DNA of 64,000 nucleotides from an uncultured Nitrososphaerales archaeon. GTDB taxonomy: Archaea; Thermoproteota; Nitrososphaeria; Nitrososphaerales; Nitrosocaldaceae. The DNA lies in contig CALHIV010000007.1 in assembly GCA_938030895.1 (NCBI GenBank), positions 124,001 to 188,000 of the forward strand, given 5' to 3'. This document shows, in pieces, positions 1-8,765 of the stretch (position 1 is the first letter of the stretch; every line of letters starts with the position of its first letter). Under the pieces are notes generated by a model. It saw only the letters and a program-made list of their open reading frames with translations, was not told where the DNA came from and searched no databases. The position numbers were made by a program, and so were the translations under genes.

Positions 1-1
1 T

Positions 2-1306
2 ACAAATGTTGTTGTTGATCCTCAAGCGGGTCCTGTTGCTGTAGGGAGGCTATACTCTGGAACCATAAGCGATGGTGATCAGGTCTACCTTGTAGGGAGC
101 AAGAGGACGGAGAGGGTTCAGTCAGTCACCATGTTCATGGGTCCATACAGGGAGATAGTTGGTAGTTTGACAGCAGGTAATATACCTGCGCTTCTAGGTT
201 TGGAGCATGCTAGGGCTGGGGAGACTATATCAAGCATAAAGGATATAGTACCATTCGAATCGATAAGGTATGTATCAGAGCCAGTGGTTACAGTAGCGAT
301 AGAACCAAAGCACCCAAAGGACCTACCGAAGCTCGTTGAGGCGCTAAGGAGGATAAGCATAGAGGATCCAAACCTAGTTGTGAAGATAAATGAGGAGACT
401 GGAGAGATGCTTATGGCTGGGATGGGTGTGCTCCATCTAGAGATAGCAACCACGCTTCTACAGCAGCAAGGGTTAGAGATCGTAACATCTAAACCATTGA
501 TAAACTACAGGGAATCGATAAGGAGCAAGGCCGGTCCTATAATGGCAAAGTCTCCAAACAGGCATAACAAGGTGTATGTTAGGGTTGAGCCATTGAGCAG
601 TGATGTTATAGATATGCTTGTAACAGGGAAGATAAACGAGAATATGGATAGGAAGCAGATAGCAGCAGTATTGAGGGAGAAGGGCTGGGATGCTGATGAG
701 GCCAAGGGTATAGTGGCCATAGAGGGTAGCAATCTCTTCGTTGATGCAACCAAGGGTGTCCAATACCTGCAGGAGTCGATGGACTCTCTACGCTCAGGGT
801 TCACTGATGTTATGCTCGCTGGCCCACTCGTACAGGAGCAGTGTAGGGGTATCAAGGTTATACTCCACCACTTCGTACCCCACGAAGACCCAGCGCATAG
901 AACCCTTGCTCAGCTACTCCCAGCAGCAAGGAGAGCGATAATGGGTGCTATGCTGAGCGCTGATCCCGTAATATTAGAACCTATACTTGGTATAGAGATA
1001 AGGTGCCCTGCAGAGATGATAGGTACAGTTGCTGGAGTACTCTCAAGCAAGAGGGGTAAACTGCTCAACATAGACCAGAAGGGTGTGATAGCGATAATTC
1101 AAGGTGAGATACCTGCAGCAGAGACCTCTGACCTCTCAGAGGTTATGAGAGGGGCAACAGCAGGCAAGGCGATGTGGAATACACACTTTAAGATGTGGCA
1201 GGCAGTACCAGCATCACTCACACAGCAGTTGATAGCAGAGATTAGGAAGAGGAAAGGGTTGAGCCCAGAACCGCCAAGGGCAGATGAGTTCATAGACAAG
1301 GAATAA
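2..1306 (+). CDS. fusA: Translation elongation factor aEF-2, C-terminal 434 residues (5' end outside window)
   Basis: This is the C-terminal 60% of the GTPase that translocates tRNA and mRNA on the ribosome. The frame is open from base 2, so the start codon and G domain lie upstream; the visible part covers domains II to V. Domain III is marked by 'MGVLHLEI'. The domain IV loop reads 'PHEDPAHRTLAQ', and the His encoded at 896-898 is the diphthamide site. The usual archaeal/eukaryotic motif is HRG; here it is HRT, so the conserved Gly two residues after the modified His is Thr. Domain V ends with 'GKAMWNTHFKMW', typical of EF-2. A Dph6-like ligase for the last diphthamide step lies at 45879-46556. 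The family call is secure. Whether HRT is normal in this lineage cannot be told here. Confidence 0.97.
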   Translation, partial: TNVVVDPQAGPVAVGRLYSGTISDGDQVYLVGSKRTERVQSVTMFMGPYREIVGSLTAGNIPALLGLEHARAGETISSIKDIVPFESIRYVSEPVVTVAIEPKHPKDLPKLVEALRRISIEDPNLVVKINEETGEMLMAGMGVLHLEIATTLLQQQGLEIVTSKPLINYRESIRSKAGPIMAKSPNRHNKVYVRVEPLSSDVIDMLVTGKINENMDRKQIAAVLREKGWDADEAKGIVAIEGSNLFVDATKGVQYLQESMDSLRSGFTDVMLAGPLVQEQCRGIKVILHHFVPHEDPAHRTLAQLLPAARRAIMGAMLSADPVILEPILGIEIRCPAEMIGTVAGVLSSKRGKLLNIDQKGVIAIIQGEIPAAETSDLSEVMRGATAGKAMWNTHFKMWQAVPASLTQQLIAEIRKRKGLSPEPPRADEFIDKE

Positions 1307-1312
1307 CTAACT

Positions 1313-1334
1313 ATAGAATGGAATAGAATGGAAT
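1313..1334. repeat. Short GGAAT/TAGAATGGAA repeat after the aEF-2 gene
   Basis: Two and a half copies of TAGAATGGAA lie just after the aEF-2 stop codon. The unit is related, on the complementary strand, to the CCATT/CCATC array at 5692-5823. The rest of the gap up to 1587 shows no gene or stable structure. Confidence 0.6.
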
Positions 1335-1587
1335 TCTGAATAATGGAGGATAGCATAGGATGGGATAGCGGTGATCGTAGCTGTAGTAACAATCGCAGAT
1401 ACGGCAAGTGTAACTCCATACTTTATTATATATCACAAATCCATTGGTAATCCTCATCGTAAGTAGAATTGGATGTTATGGTAGTGTAAATACTCATGGA
1501 TCGATACGCTATTAACCTGCTACGCTTAAGATAGCCCCTTATAGGTTAACATAAGACTTAATTCTACCATCCACATTATATAGTGCA

Positions 1588-2058
1588 ATGGGCAAGGAGT
1601 ACGATGAGAGTGATAGTGGTAATGGTGGTAATAGTGATGGGAATGATTATGTACTTGCAAGTATAAGCGATGTTGGGTTCGTTGATCCATATGGGATAGA
1701 GGGTGCGTTGGTGCTAAGATCAGATGATGGGAAGGTATTTCACATGCGTGCCTTCTCTGGCGAGGTTGCAAGGCATATAGATAGATTCAGGCAAGGTGAC
1801 AAGAACAGCATGCCTACCATATACAATCTTGTGAATGAGATAGCAGAGTTGGAGGATCTACTATTGACTGAGGTGAGGGTATATCCAAGTGGCTCAGCAC
1901 TGAGAGCAAACCTCTACTTCAAGGGCAAGAATAAGAGTATCATACTGAGGAACTATAGGGCATCAGACTCTATAGCCCTAGCTGCATACTACGATATACC
2001 AATAAAGGTGAAGAAGGACCTCTTCTACGATGAACTCGATGTAGAGAGGTTGAGATGA
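1588..2058 (+). CDS. DUF151 / bifunctional nuclease (BFN) domain protein
   Basis: A 156-residue protein whose residues 25-156 match the DUF151 (BFN) pattern: a mixed alpha/beta domain with 'GALVLRSDDGKVFHMRAF' near residue 42, 'MPTIYNLV' near 73, and an acidic segment near the end. Members of the family in bacteria and plants have been reported with DNase/RNase activity, but the archaeal role is unknown. The N-terminus carries a Ser/Gly/Asn/Asp tract ('SDSGNGGNSDGND'), one of many such tracts in this window. The start is ATG, with an AT-rich TATATAG element only a few bases upstream. The gene stands alone on this strand. The domain call is fairly confident; the biochemical function is not. 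Confidence 0.8.
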   Translation: MGKEYDESDSGNGGNSDGNDYVLASISDVGFVDPYGIEGALVLRSDDGKVFHMRAFSGEVARHIDRFRQGDKNSMPTIYNLVNEIAELEDLLLTEVRVYPSGSALRANLYFKGKNKSIILRNYRASDSIALAAYYDIPIKVKKDLFYDELDVERLR

Positions 2059-2186
2059 TACGCTGGCTTGTGCATAATTTATGGTGCGTGTGACATCAGC
2101 AAATATCTGCGCTATGTGGTGTGAGTATGCGTAAGAGGATTAAATAATGATCGATCATATGTTATATATGCAGCCTCTAGCGTGGA

Positions 2187-3338
2187 TCAGGTTAGTATGG
2201 AGTGCAGTCTACCCATCTCTACTGCTCTCCTTATCTCCATGGCTATCCTTCTACCAACACCAAAGACCTCGCCATACATGTACTTCGTATAGGGGCTTGT
2301 AGTAGCAAGTATTGGGTTCCCTGGTACCCTTGGGGATACATCATACACTACCACATCCAGATCGCTAGTCACTATACTCTGAAGTGAGAATACGCCTATC
2401 ATCCCTGGGGGGTACTCTTGCTTCACCACCTCAGCAAACCTATCCCCCAACTCGAGTACCTTCTCCAGCATAGACTCCCTTATACTTGCTGGCATATGCC
2501 CAATCTCTATATTCTGTACTACTATATCCAACTCATCCATTATCTCTAGTTGCTGCCTTGCAGGTATGCCTATAAAGTCGTGTATGTTCGTTTGAAGCCT
2601 ACGCTCTATACCTAGAAACTCAACCTCCTCATCGAGTGGAGAGTAGAAGTAGTTGAAGTTGAAGTACGTACCTATAACAAACTCCTCTATCGTAGCATTT
2701 GCGATATCCTCCTTGCTTATTATACCCTTCTCTATCCTTGCCTCTACCTTCCTAAGATAATCCTCATATGATGATGCTATGAAGAATGCCCTCTCAAGCC
2801 TACGCTTTGCCTCCTGCACCTTGACCATAACTGGCCTATCTATATCCTTGGCATCCTTTATCACCTTTGGATGCCTTATACCCGCTCTACTGAGCAAGTA
2901 GTACTGGTTCCTCTCATACTGTCTATCCTCTATTCTAAGTACGCTCCTGTTACCGAATATAGGGAGCGTGAGTTCATGCTCAACCGCATCATAACCTAGG
3001 TATGCTGTAAGTGCTCTATGAGGAATTACTATAGAGTTCATCTCAAGCAGTCTTCTCTGAACATCAGCCTTAAGCATATCCCTAAAGTCATCAAGCACTA
3101 TAACCTCATCTGCAAGCCTCTTAAACCTCTTGTATGGCAGTTCTCTACCCTTCTGGCATACAACTACTGTACTGAGCCCTTCATCCTTCGCCCCATCCAT
3201 TATCTCTAGTGCTGAGTGACTACCCAATACACATACTGTTAGATCGTCTAGATGCAACTTGCCATACCTATCCACTATGCTGCTAAGATGTACCCTATCC
3301 TGCATATACATATACCAGAGGATGTCTATAATCAGCAT
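2187..3338 (-). CDS. purP: PurP: formate-dependent FAICAR synthetase (5-formaminoimidazole-4-carboxamide ribonucleotide synthetase)
   Basis: An ATP-grasp enzyme that formylates AICAR with formate and ATP in archaeal purine synthesis, replacing the folate-dependent PurH transformylase. The N-terminal pre-ATP-grasp motif is 'GSHSALEIMDGAKDEG', followed by 'VVVCQKGRELPYKRF'. The catalytic region contains 'GTYFNFNYFYSP' and 'FLGIERRLQTNIHDFIG'. The end carries 'YDVSPRVPGNPI', typical of PurP. Length 383 is slightly longer than usual; internal ATGs at residues 10 and 12 (around 3305-3311) could be the true start, because the first residues look non-conserved. It is transcribed alone. Its substrate formate could come from PurU (39595-40515). 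Confidence 0.93.
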   Translation of the reverse strand: MLIIDILWYMYMQDRVHLSSIVDRYGKLHLDDLTVCVLGSHSALEIMDGAKDEGLSTVVVCQKGRELPYKRFKRLADEVIVLDDFRDMLKADVQRRLLEMNSIVIPHRALTAYLGYDAVEHELTLPIFGNRSVLRIEDRQYERNQYYLLSRAGIRHPKVIKDAKDIDRPVMVKVQEAKRRLERAFFIASSYEDYLRKVEARIEKGIISKEDIANATIEEFVIGTYFNFNYFYSPLDEEVEFLGIERRLQTNIHDFIGIPARQQLEIMDELDIVVQNIEIGHMPASIRESMLEKVLELGDRFAEVVKQEYPPGMIGVFSLQSIVTSDLDVVVYDVSPRVPGNPILATTSPYTKYMYGEVFGVGRRIAMEIRRAVEMGRLHSILT

Positions 3339-3411
3339 TTCTATTTATGATACCTCTCAGGGATGAGAATAGTATACACCATTTATATCATCAGAACTTT
3401 AATATTGATAC

Positions 3412-3849
3412 ATGCTTAGAGACTCGATCTCAACAAAACATATAGTGCTATTGACTGTTGCCCTCTTTGCAGTACTCGTATCTATAATTGCTATCATAGC
3501 AAGCGAGATGTTAGAACCACGATCGAACTACAAGGAGACTACGTACATAACACTTGTATTCAACTCCTCTGGCAATATAGAGGGTATAAAGGGTATAACT
3601 GGCACTAACCCCTTGCTAGTTGCTAGGAGCTCAACTATGCATCAGTTGGCTATAACCGTTAAGAACCTTGATGATGATAGACACCAACTCGTTATAGATA
3701 GGATAGCTATGAGTAGGATTCTTGGTAAAGGGGATGAGGATACAATATACGTGAGTGGGGTACCTGAAGGCAGTTACAAGTACAGAGATGGTCTAAACAA
3801 TAGGGTGTTAGGGGAACTCAAGGTTGTAAAGGTAACTGCACGTGGTTGA
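3412..3849 (+). CDS. Membrane-anchored small extracytoplasmic protein, cupredoxin-like fold suspected
   Basis: A 145-residue protein with one N-terminal hydrophobic segment (about residues 10-30) followed by an outside domain rich in beta-strand pattern. The tail 'VPEGSYKYRDGLNNRVLGELKVV' has the spacing of the C-terminal loop of small blue-copper proteins (their 'G-Y-Y-C-..-H..M-G-x-L-V' end), but the Cys, His and Met ligands are absent. This is inference from pattern only. AT-rich sequence upstream (3375-3405) includes a TTTATAT promoter-like box, consistent with a separate, possibly leaderless, transcript divergent from purP. Ammonia-oxidising archaea have many cupredoxins, so a copper-less relative is plausible. 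No specific function is proposed. Confidence 0.6.
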   Translation: MLRDSISTKHIVLLTVALFAVLVSIIAIIASEMLEPRSNYKETTYITLVFNSSGNIEGIKGITGTNPLLVARSSTMHQLAITVKNLDDDRHQLVIDRIAMSRILGKGDEDTIYVSGVPEGSYKYRDGLNNRVLGELKVVKVTARG

Positions 3850-3914
3850 TCTACTAATTAGCATAATCTTGTAGAGAAGAGAATGGATTAAAGGAGATGG
3901 TATTAACTTACTGT

Positions 3915-4778
3915 CTAGTACTCAGCCTTTCTATCTATAGTGCCCTTGACCCTTGCTATACTCTCCATCCTCCTCATGAATATTAGCGCTACTGCTATCG
4001 TGAGTATGGTGCTGAGCAGTAGATATGCCATACTCTCATGTGCATTATATCCTAGAAGGGATGATCTCACCACGTTTAGGAAGTGTGTAGTAGGTAACAC
4101 TTCCCCTATAAACGATATAGGGTATGGGAGCATCTTTGGGGGGAATACTACACCAGAGAGTAGGAAGAGTATGCCAGTTGTGTACTCGCTCAGAGAGTAC
4201 TGTAACTTGAATGTTACAAGGTTTATTGAGTATAGTACCATGCCTAGGGATATGAATGCTGCTACACCTAAAGGTATAGATGAGAGTAGGGTAAGGTAAT
4301 CCACGCTTGAAGCAGATATGGGGAGGTTTAATGCAAAGTAGTTCGAGAATATGATGCTGCCTACTAGCAGGGATACTGCAACAGATACACTAGCGTTTAT
4401 TGCTGATGCTACTCCCCTTCCAATTATATAGGTTTGGATGGATGATGGTGTTATGTACACATGCTTTAATACCTCGTACTTTGCCCTATCCTCATGTACA
4501 AGGTATGCTAGAGATATCACTATCGTTGCAGGATATATGAAGAAGACTGCGCCAGTGAATGTGTAGAAGAAGAGATCCTCCCTACTACCCTGTATGCTAG
4601 ATGCTGTACTACCTATAACGAATACCAACCCTACTAGGATCACGCTTGCTATAGGCTTGGCTATAAGGTATGTTAGGAATACAAACGGGTTGGTCCAGTT
4701 GGACTCTACCTTCCAGCCCAACCATACCCCCTGTACTACAGCCCTTATAACCCCCTCTCTATCCATATGTGACCCCAT
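3915..4778 (-). CDS. ABC-2 type transporter permease (second permease of the exporter)
   Basis: A 287-residue integral membrane protein with about six hydrophobic segments: around 'PIASVILVGLVFVIG', 'FFYTFTGAVFFIYPA', 'ASVSVAVSLLVGSIIF', 'LGVAAFISLGMVLYS', 'TGILFLLSGVVFPPKMLP' and 'AYLLLSTILTIAVALIFM'. The 'LLSGVVFPPKMLP...LPTTHFL' block before the last helix is typical of ABC-2 permeases such as drug or polysaccharide exporters. It lies 18 bases after another permease of the same type and downstream of an ABC ATPase, all on the minus strand, so it very likely forms one exporter. The substrate cannot be predicted. Confidence 0.85.
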   Translation of the reverse strand: MGSHMDREGVIRAVVQGVWLGWKVESNWTNPFVFLTYLIAKPIASVILVGLVFVIGSTASSIQGSREDLFFYTFTGAVFFIYPATIVISLAYLVHEDRAKYEVLKHVYITPSSIQTYIIGRGVASAINASVSVAVSLLVGSIIFSNYFALNLPISASSVDYLTLLSSIPLGVAAFISLGMVLYSINLVTFKLQYSLSEYTTGILFLLSGVVFPPKMLPYPISFIGEVLPTTHFLNVVRSSLLGYNAHESMAYLLLSTILTIAVALIFMRRMESIARVKGTIDRKAEY

Positions 4779-4796
4779 AGCACAATTGCTGCTACT

Positions 4797-5642
4797 CTAC
4801 TGCCACCTCAAAGTTAGCCTACCGTGCCTCTTGCTAACATCCTCCATCTTCCTCAACGCTATATATGATGAGGGTAGGAGTATAGCGACGAGGAGTGATA
4901 GCCCTACTATGTGTAGTAGAACATCCTCCATACCTTTGCCCATTATTAGTAGTAACCTTATTGCATCTATACCAAAGGTTAGCGGTATTATACTTGCAAC
5001 CAACTTGACCGCTTGTGAGAATATCTGGCTGCTTAGCACTGGGTAGTATATGCCAGAGAATAGGTATATCGGTTCCTGTAGTAGATCTGCTATATGTGTT
5101 GCCTCTCTCCCATAGAGCAGGAAGAGCGATGCAAAGAGCATTCCCATACCGTACAATGCTGTTATGGTTAGCAGGAATACTATTAATAATGCGTTGATAT
5201 CTAGCAGGTTGTACTCTACAGGAAAGAGCAGCGTACCTACAAGCAGTATAGATATGGAGCGTAATGTGGTATTCAATGCTCCTCCTGCAGCCATACCCAA
5301 TAGCACTGCTAGCCTTGATGCTGGAGAGAGCATGTAGTGTTGGAGCATGCCTGTCTCCTTCTCCCAGTATAGTTGTGCAGAGACGCCCCAGAGTACATTG
5401 CTCCAGAATGCAAGCATCGCCCCTCCAACTATAACGAAGGCCATGTACTCTATTGGTGCATCAAGCATCGTGTACATGTAGATATAAGCACAAAGGGAGA
5501 GTAGTGGTATCGTAACCTCTGCTATACTCCAATGGGGCTCCCTTAAGAGACCTTTGAGCCTCACATATGCTCTAGCATATACGACCTTCAGGTTAAGGAT
5601 CAGATCATCCTTGATATTGCCCCTACCCCTACTCATACTCAT
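4797..5642 (-). CDS. ABC-2 type transporter permease (first permease of the exporter)
   Basis: A 281-residue membrane protein with hydrophobic segments at 'VTIPLLSLCAYIYMYTM', 'YMAFVIVGGAMLAFWSN', 'LLIVFLLTITALYGMGM' and 'LLHIVGLSLLVAILLPSSYI', and the ABC-2 hallmark 'LLQEPIYLFSGIYYPVL' followed by 'IIPLTFGIDAIR'. The two permeases differ enough in sequence that they probably form a heterodimer driven by the ATPase at 5824-6891. A 181-base gap filled with a pentamer repeat separates this gene from the ATPase stop codon, which is unusual inside an exporter operon. Confidence 0.87.
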   Translation of the reverse strand: MSMSRGRGNIKDDLILNLKVVYARAYVRLKGLLREPHWSIAEVTIPLLSLCAYIYMYTMLDAPIEYMAFVIVGGAMLAFWSNVLWGVSAQLYWEKETGMLQHYMLSPASRLAVLLGMAAGGALNTTLRSISILLVGTLLFPVEYNLLDINALLIVFLLTITALYGMGMLFASLFLLYGREATHIADLLQEPIYLFSGIYYPVLSSQIFSQAVKLVASIIPLTFGIDAIRLLLIMGKGMEDVLLHIVGLSLLVAILLPSSYIALRKMEDVSKRHGRLTLRWQ

Positions 5643-5691
5643 AATCCATCACAGATTTGAGATCATCCTAACTTGTGTATGGTGAATAGGA

Positions 5692-5823
5692 TATCCCATT
5701 CCATCCCATTCCAGCATATTCCATTCCATCCCATTCCATCACATCCCATCCCATTCCATCACAGTCCATCCCATCATATCCCATTACATCACACCCCATT
5801 CCAGCATATTCCATCACATCGCA
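5692..5823. repeat. CCATT/CCATC pentanucleotide array between exporter ATPase and permease genes
   Basis: About 130 bases made almost entirely of CCATC, CCATT and close variants (ACATC, CATATT). A longer sub-unit, CCCATTCCAGCATATTCCAT, occurs near 5706 and again near 5796, so the array has a higher-order duplication. The array abuts the ATPase stop codon at 5824-5826 and ends about 50 bases before the permease start. Pentamers do not preserve frame, and no coding function is visible. The pattern resembles replication-slippage expansion. Genuine archaeal genes directly flank both sides. Confidence 0.9.
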
Positions 5824-6891
5824 TCATCCCTCTCTCATCCCAATATATCTCATATACACATCCTCAAGAGTAGGCTGATCCTTCCTTACAGATAACACCT
5901 TGTACCCATTCAGCACTAGAGTACTTACAAGATCTGGTATCTTCGAGTCATCATCGAGAATGATCCTTACTCTAGTAAGCCCATCGCTACTAATGCTGCC
6001 ATCGTATCTTCCATTACTGTAACTACCCCCTTCATGCTTAACCATATAATCATGGTATCCATTATCACTACCCGATGGTTCTAGCATGCAAGCAAGTACA
6101 CCACTACTCCTACTTATCTTCTCTACCATGCTATTCCTACTGGCTATAGCAGTAGGGTCACTAAAGATCTCAACGTTGATGGATACACCATTACTGAGGG
6201 ATGACTTCAATGCTGAAGGGCTCTCATAGGCAACGATCCTCCCTTTGTATATTATCGCTATCTTATCGCACACCTCTTCGGCCTCTGCTAGATAGTGTGT
6301 AGTTAGCAGTATAGTCCTTGTCTTATCTGCATTCACCCACTCCCTTATGTACTTACGCATATGCTTTGCATTTATAACATCAAGCCCTAGAGTAGGCTCA
6401 TCAAGGAAGAGCACCTTGGGATCATTTATGAACCCCCTAGCAAGGTTGAGCCTCTGCTTGTAGCCTGTTGATAGCCTATGCATCCTAACATCTCTATACT
6501 GCTCCAACTCCATATCCCTTATGAGCATCTCTATCCTCTCCCTTGCTGTACTACTCGATAGCCCATAGAGTTGCGAGAAGAACCAGAGGTTCTCCCTAAC
6601 GGTCAGCATGCCATAGCCTGGTGTCTCCCCACCAGAGACAAGGTTTATGATCCTCCTAACCTGCTTTGCCTCCTTAACCACATCATGACCATGTATGTAC
6701 GATGAGCCCTTGCTTGGTAATAGCAGTGTTGAGAGTATCTTAACCAGAGTTGTCTTACCAGCACCGTTTGCACCAAGGAGGCCTAGTATCTCGCCCTTCC
6801 CTATCCTTATGTTAACATCATCTAGAGCAAGTATGCTCTTACCTTTGAGTTCGAATACTCTACTAAGCTCTATAGTCTCTACAGCATACAT
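5824..6891 (-). CDS. ABC transporter ATP-binding protein
   Basis: A 355-residue ATPase driving the two adjacent permeases. Walker A is 'GANGAGKTT' (about residue 40-48), the ABC signature region is 'RLSTGYKQRLNLARG' (about 138), Walker B is 'KVLFLDEPTLGLD' (about 158-170) and the H-loop is 'LLTTHYLAEAEEV'. This is the DrrA/CcmA-like exporter subfamily. The C-terminal 110 residues form an accessory domain interrupted by a Gly/Ser/Asn/Asp-rich tract ('GSYSNGRYDGSISSDG'). The gene is first of the three exporter genes; a pentamer array separates it from the first permease. Function class is secure, substrate unknown. Confidence 0.93.
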   Translation of the reverse strand: MYAVETIELSRVFELKGKSILALDDVNIRIGKGEILGLLGANGAGKTTLVKILSTLLLPSKGSSYIHGHDVVKEAKQVRRIINLVSGGETPGYGMLTVRENLWFFSQLYGLSSSTARERIEMLIRDMELEQYRDVRMHRLSTGYKQRLNLARGFINDPKVLFLDEPTLGLDVINAKHMRKYIREWVNADKTRTILLTTHYLAEAEEVCDKIAIIYKGRIVAYESPSALKSSLSNGVSINVEIFSDPTAIASRNSMVEKISRSSGVLACMLEPSGSDNGYHDYMVKHEGGSYSNGRYDGSISSDGLTRVRIILDDDSKIPDLVSTLVLNGYKVLSVRKDQPTLEDVYMRYIGMREG

Positions 6892-6933
6892 CTCTATACA
6901 CTATTTGTATACATCAGTAACTCTTATTCATAT

Positions 6934-7236
6934 TCATTCCTTCTTCTTGCTGCTACTGCCTATAACCTTCTCTATCTCTGCTCTAAGCTCATCATCGTCC
7001 TTTCCAGATGGATCTATTCCTAGTGTTCTTGCTATCTCCTCCAACTTCTCTCTGTTTGGTTTAATATCAGCCCTATAGCCTCTCATCTCCCTCTCGGCCT
7101 CAAGCCTAGCCTTCTCATACTCGCCCGTTGCTCTACCTAGTGACCTTGCAAGCTCTGGGATCTTCTTCGCGCCAAACAGCAACACTCCTATTATAACTAT
7201 TATCCAGATCCACTCTGCACCACTTATGAAGAGCAA
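6934..7236 (-). CDS. tatA: Sec-independent protein translocase TatA
   Basis: A 100-residue twin-arginine translocase pore subunit. It has a short extracytoplasmic N-terminus, a single helix 'WIWIIVIIGVLLFG' (residues 9-22) and the conserved 'FGAKKIPELARSLGRATGEY' hinge and amphipathic helix, followed by a charged tail ('SSSKKKE'). It lies 103 bases downstream of tatC on the same strand, so together they make a minimal TatAC system that exports folded proteins. The start ATG directly precedes the transmembrane helix, as expected. Confidence 0.93.
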   Translation of the reverse strand: MLFISGAEWIWIIVIIGVLLFGAKKIPELARSLGRATGEYEKARLEAEREMRGYRADIKPNREKLEEIARTLGIDPSGKDDDELRAEIEKVIGSSSKKKE

Positions 7237-7339
7237 CAGATTACTTATCTTGCTTTAGGAATTTAAACCTACCTACATAGTAATTAACTGTACGAGTGTA
7301 ATTCCATTGGTTACTACCATTAACATCTTTATTAGCCTG

Positions 7340-8119
7340 CTATCCTTGCTTGATCCTCAACTCTACAGCGACCATGCCTAATGCATAGAGTGCTATAAGT
7401 GGGAGAGCAACGAACCACATCGTTACCCCACTACCATCAGGAGTGATCAACGCCCCAAATACTGTTATTACAACTATAGCATAGCGTATATTCCTCCTCC
7501 AGAAGTACTTATCAACTAGATCTGCACTACTCATTACCCACATCACTATAGGGAGGAGGAATGAGAGGCCAAACGCTACTATGAACTGCATAACAAAGTT
7601 TACAAACTCGCCTATGCTTAGGAATGTCTGTATGCCTAGGGCCTCACCATACCTGTAGAGGAAGTCAAGCATGAATGGTACTATAACAAGATAGGAGAAT
7701 ATGCACCCTGTAGCGAACAGTGCTACTGTTGGAAGGGTTATCCTCTTCACTATCATAACCTCATCCTCATATAGTGCTGGGCCAATGAACCCTGCTACTT
7801 CCCTAACTATAACAGGCATTGCAAGTATCGATGCAAGTATTATAGCAACCTGTAACTGTGCAAAGAATGCCTGCCCTGGTGCAAGTTGTACCAACTCAAC
7901 ATGCTCTGGCACTAACTGCTCGCTCATAGCATGTATAACCTGAATGGATATGCTGTTTAGAGGATCGATGTAAGGATAAGGTATTGAGATAGGCATAGAG
8001 TCTGCCCATCTTATACCTATGGTAAGGTTCACTGCAGAGAGTATTATAATAGCAATGACTATCCTTAGTACCCTTATCCTTAACTCATCAAGATGCTCCT
8101 TAACTGTCCTCTCTTCCAC
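7340..8119 (-). CDS. tatC: Sec-independent protein translocase TatC
   Basis: A 259-residue polytopic protein that binds twin-arginine signal peptides. The N-terminal signature is 'TVKEHLDELRIRVLR', and membrane segments include 'IVIAIIILSAVNLTIGI', 'ILASILAMPVIVREVAGFIGPALY' (conserved 'F..P.L...E' element), 'TVALFATGCIFSYLVIVPF', 'FIVAFGLSFLLPIVMW' and 'IVVITVFGALITPDGSG'. The last matches the conserved 'A..TP.' near the fifth helix. It sits upstream of tatA on the same strand and downstream of a hypothetical gene. Confidence 0.94.
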   Translation of the reverse strand: MEERTVKEHLDELRIRVLRIVIAIIILSAVNLTIGIRWADSMPISIPYPYIDPLNSISIQVIHAMSEQLVPEHVELVQLAPGQAFFAQLQVAIILASILAMPVIVREVAGFIGPALYEDEVMIVKRITLPTVALFATGCIFSYLVIVPFMLDFLYRYGEALGIQTFLSIGEFVNFVMQFIVAFGLSFLLPIVMWVMSSADLVDKYFWRRNIRYAIVVITVFGALITPDGSGVTMWFVALPLIALYALGMVAVELRIKQG

Positions 8120-8177
8120 TAATTATTGTTTAACATACACGAATTTATCTTTCTTCCTCTCACTATGCCTTGAGTGT

Positions 8178-8621
8178 TCATGCTACAGGTATAGCCTTCG
8201 CTGTATAGAGTGATTTGACCTCATCATCGCTAAGCCCATCAAACTCTAACCATATCTCAGATCTAGCATTGAACTCCTCATCCATGCTCAATGCTAACCT
8301 TGCTATATACTCATTATCTATCCTTATCCTAGCATCTGAGAAGAATGTTCTGTAACTTCTACGCATGAGGGTTCCTCCAACCTTACCCTGTAGGAACTTT
8401 ATCATCTTCTCCTCCAATTCTTTGCTTATACCATTTGCATAGAATGCTATTCCCAGTATCGGTTCCTTATCGTACGGTACACCAGCCTTGAACCAGTATA
8501 CGCTAGAGTATGACTCATTTGAGAGTATGCATCTTATCTCCCAGTGCAGTAACTTATCCACAGGGTATGGCCTTGCTAGGACCTCTTGTGGGGTTAGATG
8601 CCAGTACAGTACCCTAGCCAT
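8178..8621 (-). CDS. Hypothetical protein (147 aa)
   Basis: A soluble 147-residue protein I do not recognise. It has mixed alpha/beta character, with aromatic-rich segments ('VLYWHLTPQEV', 'SVYWFKAGVPYD') and an acidic C-terminal half ('MDEEFNARSEIWLEFDGLSDDE'). No membrane segment, signal peptide or Cys cluster is visible. It ends 58 bases before tatC on the same strand, so it may be co-transcribed with the tat genes. Codon use matches its neighbours, supporting a real gene. Confidence 0.7.
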   Translation of the reverse strand: MARVLYWHLTPQEVLARPYPVDKLLHWEIRCILSNESYSSVYWFKAGVPYDKEPILGIAFYANGISKELEEKMIKFLQGKVGGTLMRRSYRTFFSDARIRIDNEYIARLALSMDEEFNARSEIWLEFDGLSDDEVKSLYTAKAIPVA

Positions 8622-8765
8622 AGGGGTAGATAAACTTGCCCAATAATAAGCATATCTATCTGTATTAAATTTAAGATATCATAATGGATACCATAATATG
8701 CTATCATGCACATAATATGCGATCATATAATATATAATAAAACAAAAAGAAATAGGGTTGTTAGG

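Noticed and set aside
5692-5823. Contamination by satellite DNA of CATTC type
   Set aside because: The array abuts the ATPase stop codon and lies between two genes of one exporter; the same style of repeat, with other units, occurs throughout the window.
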